Assembly: GCF_013822795.1 (NCBI RefSeq)
Contig: NZ_PNLB01000017.1
Span: 1-64,000, forward strand
DNA: 64,000 bases
Direction: 5' to 3'
From: Phenylobacterium sp.
GTDB taxonomy: Bacteria > Pseudomonadota > Alphaproteobacteria > Caulobacterales > Caulobacteraceae
Shown: one piece after another, positions 42,024 through 50,365 of the stretch
Layout: each line of letters starts with the position of its first letter
Numbering within the stretch: position 1 is the stretch's first letter
Notes under the pieces: generated by a model
Seen by the model: only the letters and a program-made list of their open reading frames with translations
Told to the model about the DNA's origin: nothing
Database searches by the model: none
Program-made: the position numbers and the translations under genes

Positions 42024-42566
42024 CTAGGCGAGCGCGAAAGAACCCGTAACGTTCGGCATCGCAGCCTTTTCGACGTTCTGCCAGGTGAACTCGACCTCCA
42101 GCTTGAAGTCCAACGCCTCGGCGAACTTATGGGCCTGCTTCCAGGCGCCGTTGGCGTCCTGTCCTTGGATGGAGACGCCGACCTCGGGCAGAAACTTGTA
42201 GCCGTTGTCATCCTTCTTGCCGGCCACGGCCGGCACGACCATCAGCGCAAGCACCTGATCTGCCGTCAACCCTTGCTTCGCCGCTTCGCGCGCGCAAGCG
42301 TACATCAGGTAATTCCAGTAGGTCTCGTTCTTCGGAAAGGTCTTGCCGTTGAGCTTGATCAGCTTGGGCGTCGTATGATGAAGGTTAGGCGGCGCGGCGG
42401 GGTTGAAGTTCCGCGAACTACTGGACGCGGCTGCGGGCGGATGATTGCCCTGCTCTAGAGCGTCAACGGCCCGCGCAATCACCGTCTCGATGCTGTCCAC
42501 CAGCGGAACAGCATGGGCCTGGAGGCGGGCGAAGAGGTTGTCCGAGAGCGTAACGTCGTGGGGCAT
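42024..42566 (-). CDS. Putative DNA-binding protein next to the BREX operon
   Basis: A 180-residue protein with an ATG behind GGAGGG. The N-terminal 45 residues (VTLSDNLFARLQAHAVPLVD, then SIETVIARAVDALEQ) look like a ribbon-helix-helix or SeqA-type dimerisation and DNA-binding segment. After a low-complexity linker (AAASSSSRNFNPAAPP), the C-terminal domain (LIKLNGKTFPKNETYWNYLM; GYKFLPEVGVSIQGQDANGAW) is well formed. The family is sometimes labelled SatA-like in annotations, which I cannot confirm. It lies downstream of brxL behind its own palindrome-rich promoter and might regulate BREX. Confidence 0.6.
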   Translation of the reverse strand: MPHDVTLSDNLFARLQAHAVPLVDSIETVIARAVDALEQGNHPPAAASSSSRNFNPAAPPNLHHTTPKLIKLNGKTFPKNETYWNYLMYACAREAAKQGLTADQVLALMVVPAVAGKKDDNGYKFLPEVGVSIQGQDANGAWKQAHKFAEALDFKLEVEFTWQNVEKAAMPNVTGSFALA

Positions 42567-42604
42567 GGTGCGCCCTCCACAGGGAGCGGCTTGCCCAGCG
42601 CAAG

Positions 42605-42680
42605 TTATATCCCTATGGGGTATTCATATCTCTGGGATACGCTCCCGTCCATATGGATAGTATGAACATATAGGCATATG
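42605..42680. promoter_or_regulatory. AT-rich palindromic region upstream of the 42024 gene
   Basis: An AT-rich patch in GC-rich surroundings. It contains TATCCC...GGGATA inverted arms (42608-42613 and 42634-42639), a perfect CCATATGG (42649-42656), CATATG (42675-42680) and, for the minus strand, a TATAAC -10-like box (42605-42610). It is likely the promoter and operators of the DNA-binding protein gene, perhaps also where brxL transcription ends. Confidence 0.5.
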
Positions 42681-42696
42681 GCGGCCCGCTTCGGGG

Positions 42697-44742
42697 CTAT
42701 AAGGTTGTCAGCGCCTTCCGCAACACGTCCCGTGCATCGGCGTAGAAGAGAACCTGCACTCGGGTAGCTAGATCGTCCGACAGTTCCGCCAGGGCGCGGC
42801 GGCACGACACGGGGAGCAGGATGGCCTCCGCTCCTCGTTCGAATGCCCGCTCCACGAGGTCTGTCGCATTGTGGATCGGCTCCAGCGATCCACCGAGCGT
42901 GAGGTGGCCGGCAATGATCGTTCCACCGCGGATGGAGCGCCCGAGCATTGCGGAAGCCAAGGCAGTGAGAACCGCCACACTGGTGTGTGAGCCAGACCTG
43001 GCGGCGTCCAAGGCCCTCAGTTGGATGGTGAACTCGCGCTCGCGAGGGTTCCGTTCCCCCACAAGATCGCGGGCACGGGCAACGAGGTTCTGACTGGCCA
43101 CATTGACCGCCTCCCGGAAGGCCGGGGGCGTCGGCTGATTGAGGATGCGGACGCCGGAGCCCGACTGCTCCGTAACTTCGATCCGGTAGAGACCCGGACC
43201 GTCATCGGCACCGAGGCCGAGTGACCAGACCTGGCCAGGCGGTAAGGGGTCGGTTCCGATCCCATCGTCGCCGCCTACCTCTTGCGTGGCGACGAAGGTC
43301 TCCACGCCGTCCAAGCCTAAGGTGTAGCTGAATTGAGTGTTGCGGAACTCCGCCGAGCCGATCCGCTTCTGCTGCTCCTTCACTCGACGTCGAACCTCCA
43401 GCGCCAGGCGCACGGCCCACTCCAGCGTCTCATCGCTCGGCCGGTCGGCCGGGTCGGGGTGGATCAGTTTGAGCAGGCCAGAGACCGTCTTGTTGACGGC
43501 GTTTTGGTCGCGGCCGGAGAGCGCGCCGCCGAACCGAACGCGATCCTGCATCGCGCTAACGCGGCTCTGCGAGCGCAGCCGGGAAAAGAACTCGGCAAGG
43601 ACATCGCTGACCAGCCCGAAGTGCTCCGTGAACAAGTCACGATGGACCTTCGGCAGGTCCCATCCCGGCAGATAGGCATGGATGCGATCCATGAAGGCGG
43701 TGTCATCCCGCATCTCGGGCGGCAAAGGTCCGAAGAGATGGCCAACACGCTGCTGATGGGCGACGTCCACGTCGAAGTTGCCCACCAGGACGATGCCGCC
43801 ATCGGCGCGGATGCTCTCGCGTCCTCGCGAGAACTCGCCAGATTCCATGTAGCCCTTCATGATGTTCACGCCGTCCTTCTGGTCGAAGGAAACGCCTGAC
43901 ACCTCATCGAAGCAGACCACGTCATACTGGCACACGAGGCCGCGCTGACCATTCGCCATGTTGACGAACATTCGCGCCACCGTGGCCTTACCGCCGGAGA
44001 TCAGATGCGCGTAGGGCGAGACCTGTTGGAACAAGTGGCTCTTGCCAGTTCCCCGCGGTCCCAGCTCCACCATGTTGTAGTTACGCTCGACGAACGGGAC
44101 CATGCGCAGAAGCATCATGTCCCGCGCGCGAGGCGTCAGCGCCTCCGGCTCAAGGCCGACGCTCCGCAGCAGGAGCGCCTTCCATTCTTCCACGGTGAAC
44201 CTGGCTCGGCCTCCGACGATGTCGTCGAGTATGCTGAGATTGGAGAGTTGGATTTCCCGGATGGACAGGACTTCAAACGGTCGTCCGCCCTTCTCTTGCG
44301 CAATCGAGGCGTCGTAGCCGAGTTCCAGTTCGGCATAGAAGCCGCCGGTCAGCATCCGCTCATGCTTGCGGACAAGGTCGTCGGCGATCCGAACGTCAGT
44401 CAGGCGCAGGCTTGGCAGCGTCGCCAGGTAGCTATCCGTCTTCGCGTCCAGACGCGCCGTCACCAATTCTATGAGCCTGACCGAGCCCTTCTCGCGGGCG
44501 CGGGCCTTGAAAAGCTCCTCCTCGCCGGCCCGAACAGTTCGGTCCCCAAGCTGGGACTGCACTAGTGCCAGGCCCTCTTCGATCTCCGCCGGATCGGTCG
44601 AGGCGCAGTAACGGCCGAGCATGAACTCGACGACGTAGGTCGGCACCGGAAATTGTCCGCGGAACCGTCGCACCAAGTCCTTGCGGACCAAATGCCCCGG
44701 AAAGGCGCTCTCGGCCTTTCGGTCCAACGCATCAAGGTCCAA
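42697..44742 (-). CDS. brxL: BREX type I Lon-like ATPase BrxL
   Basis: A 681-residue BrxL with a TTG start just after the pglZ stop. The N-terminal domain (DRKAESAFPGHLVRKDLVRR) is followed by an AAA+ core with Walker A GPRGTGKS (228-235) and a Walker B-type VCFDEVSGV. The C-terminal Lon-protease-like domain includes SHTSVAVLTALASAMLG and ILLPVSCRRALAEL. The usual Lon catalytic Lys is not evident in the HLTLGGSLEPIHNATDLVER segment, consistent with BrxL acting as a DNA-translocating ATPase rather than a protease. Last gene of the BREX operon. Confidence 0.92.
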   Translation of the reverse strand: MDLDALDRKAESAFPGHLVRKDLVRRFRGQFPVPTYVVEFMLGRYCASTDPAEIEEGLALVQSQLGDRTVRAGEEELFKARAREKGSVRLIELVTARLDAKTDSYLATLPSLRLTDVRIADDLVRKHERMLTGGFYAELELGYDASIAQEKGGRPFEVLSIREIQLSNLSILDDIVGGRARFTVEEWKALLLRSVGLEPEALTPRARDMMLLRMVPFVERNYNMVELGPRGTGKSHLFQQVSPYAHLISGGKATVARMFVNMANGQRGLVCQYDVVCFDEVSGVSFDQKDGVNIMKGYMESGEFSRGRESIRADGGIVLVGNFDVDVAHQQRVGHLFGPLPPEMRDDTAFMDRIHAYLPGWDLPKVHRDLFTEHFGLVSDVLAEFFSRLRSQSRVSAMQDRVRFGGALSGRDQNAVNKTVSGLLKLIHPDPADRPSDETLEWAVRLALEVRRRVKEQQKRIGSAEFRNTQFSYTLGLDGVETFVATQEVGGDDGIGTDPLPPGQVWSLGLGADDGPGLYRIEVTEQSGSGVRILNQPTPPAFREAVNVASQNLVARARDLVGERNPREREFTIQLRALDAARSGSHTSVAVLTALASAMLGRSIRGGTIIAGHLTLGGSLEPIHNATDLVERAFERGAEAILLPVSCRRALAELSDDLATRVQVLFYADARDVLRKALTTL

Positions 44743-44745
44743 GCT

Positions 44746-47001
44746 CTAACCCCCGACCGTTACCGACGTACGCGCCAATATACGGCCGTCGTCGCTCAGC
44801 ACGACCAAAACTGCCGCCTGACCTTCGTAGTTGTCCGGTACGGGCGCGGCCCCCCTTCCTTCGTCATCCAACCTGCGGGGTTCAGACAATAGGCCCTCGG
44901 CGGAAACATCATTGGGCATACGGAGGTCGAACCGAAGATCGTTTGCTCCCGATGCCTTCAAGCGCACCCACAGCCCCCGCCACTCCACGCTCGTGATCTC
45001 CACCGCGCGCGCGACGGCCAAAGGCTCGATATCGATGACCGGGATAACGCACTCCTGGGGGCTGACACCGCCGTGCGCGTACTCGTAGCCTGCGTAGAAT
45101 GAGGAGAGGCCCGGCGCCATCGCTAGACGGACGTCAGGGTTCCAGCTCCAAGCAGCTTGGGCGTGGTTGGTGGTCGCTCCCGGTTTCAGGCGCGCATAAC
45201 GGGTGCGCTTCTCGTCAGGCTGCGACAGCCCTGCCCCCAGTTCGGCCTTGGGGAGGCCGCCCGCCATCAGCAACCAACCGTGATCCGTGACGACCCGCAC
45301 CCTTCGGCCTGAAAGCGCCAGGCGAAGGATGCATTGGGCGGCGTCCTCGATGCCCTGACCGAGTTGAGTGGCGAGCCGGGCGCCGAGCTTGTGGCCGTCG
45401 TCATCGAAGTTGCCGGTTTCGATCCAGAGGCGCCCCGCAGCCTCCTCTTCAAACGCGAAGCCACGCTCCTTCATCAGGCGCCTGAGCGTCGCGTGGTCGG
45501 CGACCTTTCCGTCCCCCGATCTCGGTAGCGCGTCCTCCGCGCCGCCTGCGCCGCTGAGCAGGTCCGCGACTGGACTAACGAGCGGTTTACAGCACGCTGT
45601 CGTTGTTGGGAAACCGCTCCAGCGCCAGCCTAGTTGGGCTCGCGCACCAAGCGCCTCAAGGCGGCCCACCAGGCGCTGAGCCAGGTCGAACCGCAGCCCA
45701 TCCACAAACACCACAGCACTGATGTCTGTGGAGGGGAGTTCAACGTTTCCGAACGGCACCTCGCCGCGGGCGCTCAGTGCCTGCAACGCGTTGCAGCCCT
45801 CTTCCACCCACGGCCGATAGACCGCCTGTAGAGCCGCCGTCACCGCAGCACGCTCGGTCTCACCCGGCGCCGACGCCAATGCCATCAGCGCGGCTCCATC
45901 GATCGCAGCGCCATGCTGGACGTGGTGTTTCGCAAGGCTGGCGGCGTCCGCATGAGGCCAAGCTGGCGCATTGGCGACACCCGCGAGGCCCGCCAATGCA
46001 CACGCCAGCGGCGCCTCACCCCGCCTCGCCCAAATACTATCCCGGCGAAACCTGTGTGCCGCCTCCAACTCAGCGATGCGTTCTGCCGCCTTGGGCGCTG
46101 AAAGAGAAGAAAGGCCGAGCAGCTCCGCGCGTAGTTGAGCTTCAGCTCGTTCGTTCACCGCTGGGAAGTTGGCGTTTTGCTCGAATAGGCCGCCAGGCGC
46201 ATCGGCCCCCTTCAAGGCGCCGATCACATGGCTGTAGCCTTCGCCCGTACCGGCCTGAAACCGGTTCCAGACGGGGGCCCAGCCGTCCGCCGCACCAGCC
46301 AGGAAGCGAGCGGCCTCGTCAGGCGGCCGCTCGCGCGGATCGAAGCCAAGCTCCTTAGCGGCGCGCACCGCGAACGCCTTGAAGCGGGCCGCATCGACCT
46401 CGGGCGACAGACGACCCTCAATCCACTCCAGCATGTCAGCGACCACGTCCGGTGCGCACAAGGCGTGGAGCGCTTCAGCGTCGAAATGGCGAGCAAGGGT
46501 CTCGGTTGGCCGCGCGAAGAGGTGTGGCGCCGCTAGGGCCAGGGCCTCCTTGGCGTCGGCGCCATCCGCGATGCTGAGCCGCAAGGGACCGCGTTCGGCG
46601 GTCAGAAAGGCGCGGAGGCTCCAGTCCTTGCCGTTCACATGCCCGAAGAACGCGCCGGCCACCGCCAGCCAAGCCAATGGCTCTAGAACCTCAGGACAGC
46701 TCCCCGCGGCCCGAAGCGCTTCCCGGCCCACGTTGGGCAACCACAAGATGGGAGGCGGTTCGCCCGCTGCCTCGGCCCGCTCGGTCACCAGCCGTAGAGC
46801 GAAGGCCGGCGCCGTCTGAGTTGCGGGATCGTGGCCGCCCAGGCTGTGCAATCTGAGGAGGCGCGCCCGCAACATGGGCATTACCGGACCAAAGCTCGCG
46901 TCAGGATCGCACCAGACCACGGCCTCAGGGCGAGCCTGAACATCCGGGTCATAGCGACCCGCGACCTCCAGCGCCTCAATGAGGGCGTCGAGCGGCGTCA
47001 C
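44746..47001 (-). CDS. pglZ: BREX alkaline phosphatase-like protein PglZ
   Basis: A 751-residue protein with a GTG start overlapping the pglX stop (GTGA). The C-terminal PglZ domain shows alkaline phosphatase superfamily motifs: VVFVDGLRFDLAQRL with the first metal Asp and VRVVTDHGWLLMAGG with the Asp-His pair; ECVIPVIDIEPL follows. PglZ is the signature gene of all BREX systems and is needed for both methylation and restriction of phage. Confidence 0.94.
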   Translation of the reverse strand: MTPLDALIEALEVAGRYDPDVQARPEAVVWCDPDASFGPVMPMLRARLLRLHSLGGHDPATQTAPAFALRLVTERAEAAGEPPPILWLPNVGREALRAAGSCPEVLEPLAWLAVAGAFFGHVNGKDWSLRAFLTAERGPLRLSIADGADAKEALALAAPHLFARPTETLARHFDAEALHALCAPDVVADMLEWIEGRLSPEVDAARFKAFAVRAAKELGFDPRERPPDEAARFLAGAADGWAPVWNRFQAGTGEGYSHVIGALKGADAPGGLFEQNANFPAVNERAEAQLRAELLGLSSLSAPKAAERIAELEAAHRFRRDSIWARRGEAPLACALAGLAGVANAPAWPHADAASLAKHHVQHGAAIDGAALMALASAPGETERAAVTAALQAVYRPWVEEGCNALQALSARGEVPFGNVELPSTDISAVVFVDGLRFDLAQRLVGRLEALGARAQLGWRWSGFPTTTACCKPLVSPVADLLSGAGGAEDALPRSGDGKVADHATLRRLMKERGFAFEEEAAGRLWIETGNFDDDGHKLGARLATQLGQGIEDAAQCILRLALSGRRVRVVTDHGWLLMAGGLPKAELGAGLSQPDEKRTRYARLKPGATTNHAQAAWSWNPDVRLAMAPGLSSFYAGYEYAHGGVSPQECVIPVIDIEPLAVARAVEITSVEWRGLWVRLKASGANDLRFDLRMPNDVSAEGLLSEPRRLDDEGRGAAPVPDNYEGQAAVLVVLSDDGRILARTSVTVGG

Positions 47002-50000
47002 GCTGCGCCGACCTTGCCGCTCGCCGCCTCCCGTGCAGCCTGCTTCTCGGCCAAGGTCGTATGGCGGTCGTTGTTGCGCTCGCCCTTCTCGAGCGGGAAC
47101 CACGGCGCCGAGGCGACGTCCTTGCCACGGTCGACGCCCCACTTGATGCCCTTGGGGACGGGCTCGCGCAGCACGCCAGCCTCCACCCAAGGCCGAATGT
47201 TGAGGCGGACGCCATCGTCCAAGTCCGGGTTCCAGCCGACTGGTTGCTCCTCCAGCGCCTTCCAGCGGACGAAGATGTCGTAGGGTGCCTCGCCTCCGAG
47301 GATCGCCTCCAGCTTCTGCTTCAGCATCTTGGCGGCCTCGACCCGGCGCTCATCCTTTTCGGCTTCGCGGCGAGCGATCCAAGCGCCGAGAAGGGTGTAG
47401 GTCAGCTTCTGTAGGGCGGCATGGTCGAGCCGGTGGTAGTGCAGGAAGGCCGAGAAGCCGTCCTGCTGGCCGTCCCAGACTTGCCAGAGGAACGGGCGAT
47501 TGTGAAACAACGCGCTGTGCTGGCGGAAGGCGCGGTCGCGCAGCCAGCCCTCCAGCGAAAGGTCCTTGCCCGCCTTCTTTTCGATCCGCTCGTCCGCCTC
47601 TCGCACGAGGCGCGCCTCGTCGCAGCCGGGGATGGCGACCTTCAGGTAATCGCGGAGCCGGTCGGCCAGCGGGCGCTCTGGGCCCACGGCGACTACCGGA
47701 AGGAGACCATCGGCGTCAGCTCCAGGCAGGTCGGCGGCTTTGGCGATCCATTCGCCCGCCTCGGCCGAAAGCCGGATGTCGAGGTTGCTCTCCGCCGGCC
47801 AGCGGTAGCCAGCGAGCCGCGACAGCGCGACGTGGAGTTGCGTGCCGATTTCCGCCTGGGCGGGGTGGCCGTGGAACAGCCACTGGGTCGGATCGTCCGT
47901 ATAGGGAGCAGGAAGGCCTGTTGGATATCTGAGGCTAGCCTCTTGCCTCCACCTCTCCAAGTCGAATGGAACCCGAACAAATGTATCGTCGGTAACGCTG
48001 GTCTTCGGATTAAGCCGTCGAACCGCAACCGGAAATTCCTCGCTCGCGCAGAAGGCGCTCACTGCCGCGTGAACATCGTCTGATTTCGGAACAATGACCG
48101 AGCAGTTGTTGTCAAAGGCGGTCCCCTCATATGAGGTTGTTGAAAGATATCTCATCCCCGAGACAACTATTCCTAGCTTTCCCCATGCATCCAATCCGCG
48201 CAGCCACGCGCCGACATTGCCGTCGAGACGCTCGTTCACAAAGTCCTTCAACGCGCTGTCCCAGCGCACAACGCCACTCATTCCGGAATGCACTTTACCC
48301 GGCTCCGCCGCGCTCTGTTGGAACACCCAAGGGCCGCTCCCCCCCATGATGATTTCCCAGAAATTGCGCTGAAACCTCGGTCCATCGCCTGTTACAAGGC
48401 CATTGAAGACAGTGGCGTGTTTGGCAAGCGGCTCCCCTTCGGACAAGCCTGAGCTAGATATGCGGGCGCCTGGGTTCTTTGCTTGATCGACTTGGTCAAA
48501 AATCCCGCCGTCAACGCGGAACAGACGGGCAATCTTCTCTTCTCTAACCGGAACATTGGTTAGATCGAACATCACGTGATTTGCTCGCACATCAGGGATG
48601 CTCTTCGTCGTTATCGACAGAGTGGCCTTCGGCCCCCGCTGCCCAAATGCTTCCCAAGCCTCCTCTCCAAGGAACGCGAGGACGTTCAAGGTTAGCTTGG
48701 ACAGGAGATTTGATCTAAATTTCAAGAACGTAGGGAGAAAGCACCATTCTTGCTTACTCACTATCGCGGAGCTGCCCCCGTTCTCAAGGAGAGAACTAGA
48801 TCGCTCGAGGAAAGCAACGCAAAGGTCAGCCTTGGAATTGGGGAGGCGATCTCGCAATAGACTGAATAGGCTGGCGCTGTAGTTCCCCTGCCCGAGGAAG
48901 GGGGGATTAGTCGACACAAGCGTAAAGCGCTGACTGAGGATCGAAGCTGCGTCGGCCATGCCGCGAGCCGCGACAGCTCCTTCCGCTCTTTCCGGCTCCG
49001 CTGCGCGGGTCTTCTCGACAAGGCGATCCAGCAGTGGCTCCAGTTGGCCGAGCCGCTGCGGGCTCATCAAATCTCCGCCCGTAGGCTCGATCAGGCTACC
49101 CAGGAGTGGTGCCTGGGCAAAGAGGTCGTGCAACCCAGCAAGCGCGTGGCGGAGCTCATCGTCCCCATTTGCAAGCTCTAGAAACTGTCCTCGCTCCAAG
49201 GGCGGCGGCGCACCGACCCAGGCTATGTGGACTTGCTCGGAACTAAAGGGCTGGAAGCCACCAATTCTCCAGGCCGCTAGCGCCACGGCGAATGCAGCGA
49301 TTTGAACGCAGCGACCGTCTAACTCCAAGCCAAACAGGTTGTTGCGCAGCACCGCCGCTACTGCCTCAGCGTCTGACAATCCTTCTTCTTCCGCTCGGAG
49401 AGCGGAGAGGATCGCGAGCATCTCAGTCAAAAAGTGGCCCGAGCCGCAGCACGGATCGAGGGCCCTAACTTCGGCAGCCGCGCGCGGCCAACCAGGAAAG
49501 GACCCGGCAGCGGGACGCCAGCGGCCATCCTCGCCCTCGCGCACGAAACGCAGCATGTCGAACTCGTAGCCCGGCGGGGACACCGCCGCCCGCAGCGTCG
49601 CCTCATCCGCCGCGCTAACTGCCAGGTCGGGCCGCGCCGCCAGCACCTTGCCGGCGCACCAAGCCCCCAGCGTGTTGTGCAGCAGGAACTTCACCATATA
49701 CGGCTCGGTGAAGAGTTGAGTTACGGCCGGCAGTTCCCGCGCCCCAATCTTGCCGCCGGCCTTGTTGACCCGTTCCTTCTCTAGCGCGCGCCAGAATTGA
49801 TAGGTCCAACCGAGGGCGTCATCCGCCTGAAAGGTCTCGACATCGAGACCTAACACCAGCTTGCGTAGCGCTTGCTCGTGCTCGGGCGCCAAGGTCAGAG
49901 CCAGGACGGGGTCGTCCGGCTGAAAGACCGCAGGAAGCATCTTCGCCGCGTAGGCTTCCGCGGCCGACCAGCCGTCGATGTAGCCTTCTTCGACGGCCAA

Positions 50001-50360
50001 CTCCTCGGCCTCTTCAAGCGTCACAGGGACGCCATGCTGAGGATGCCGAAGCAGGTTTCGCTCGGCCAGAAACCGAGCGAACAGCCGCCGGTGCCATTGG
50101 GCATAGGCCGCCGCCTCAACCAGATGATCGACGGTGTGGCCACCATCCAAGTTCTTGATGTCGCCCAGCGCGCGAGCATGGGCGCGCAGTCGCCGCCGCG
50201 CCGCCTTCTCATCATCGCCGAGATGACCTGGGGCGACCGCCTCAGCCACGCCCAGCCGCTCGATGGCGGCGGTCACGCCCTCCTCAGCGATCTCGCGCGC
50301 TTTCTTGATGTCCCGCTCCAGCGCGCGGCGCAGGGACGTGGCTAGGAAACGATCGGTCAT
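46998..50360 (-). CDS. pglX: BREX adenine-specific DNA methyltransferase PglX
   Basis: A 1120-residue methyltransferase from the ATG at 50360, five bases after the brxC stop; a TTG at 50369 would overlap it. The SAM-binding motif is DPCCGSGHF (302-310) and the catalytic motif is NPPF (485-488), an N6-adenine type. The rest is target recognition and BREX-specific helical domains. It methylates the host at one adenine in an asymmetric site, which marks self DNA. No frameshift or homopolymer switch is seen in the gene, so it looks intact and not phase-variable. Confidence 0.94.
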   Translation of the reverse strand: MTDRFLATSLRRALERDIKKAREIAEEGVTAAIERLGVAEAVAPGHLGDDEKAARRRLRAHARALGDIKNLDGGHTVDHLVEAAAYAQWHRRLFARFLAERNLLRHPQHGVPVTLEEAEELAVEEGYIDGWSAAEAYAAKMLPAVFQPDDPVLALTLAPEHEQALRKLVLGLDVETFQADDALGWTYQFWRALEKERVNKAGGKIGARELPAVTQLFTEPYMVKFLLHNTLGAWCAGKVLAARPDLAVSAADEATLRAAVSPPGYEFDMLRFVREGEDGRWRPAAGSFPGWPRAAAEVRALDPCCGSGHFLTEMLAILSALRAEEEGLSDAEAVAAVLRNNLFGLELDGRCVQIAAFAVALAAWRIGGFQPFSSEQVHIAWVGAPPPLERGQFLELANGDDELRHALAGLHDLFAQAPLLGSLIEPTGGDLMSPQRLGQLEPLLDRLVEKTRAAEPERAEGAVAARGMADAASILSQRFTLVSTNPPFLGQGNYSASLFSLLRDRLPNSKADLCVAFLERSSSLLENGGSSAIVSKQEWCFLPTFLKFRSNLLSKLTLNVLAFLGEEAWEAFGQRGPKATLSITTKSIPDVRANHVMFDLTNVPVREEKIARLFRVDGGIFDQVDQAKNPGARISSSGLSEGEPLAKHATVFNGLVTGDGPRFQRNFWEIIMGGSGPWVFQQSAAEPGKVHSGMSGVVRWDSALKDFVNERLDGNVGAWLRGLDAWGKLGIVVSGMRYLSTTSYEGTAFDNNCSVIVPKSDDVHAAVSAFCASEEFPVAVRRLNPKTSVTDDTFVRVPFDLERWRQEASLRYPTGLPAPYTDDPTQWLFHGHPAQAEIGTQLHVALSRLAGYRWPAESNLDIRLSAEAGEWIAKAADLPGADADGLLPVVAVGPERPLADRLRDYLKVAIPGCDEARLVREADERIEKKAGKDLSLEGWLRDRAFRQHSALFHNRPFLWQVWDGQQDGFSAFLHYHRLDHAALQKLTYTLLGAWIARREAEKDERRVEAAKMLKQKLEAILGGEAPYDIFVRWKALEEQPVGWNPDLDDGVRLNIRPWVEAGVLREPVPKGIKWGVDRGKDVASAPWFPLEKGERNNDRHTTLAEKQAAREAASGKVGAA

Positions 50361-50365
50361 GGCAC

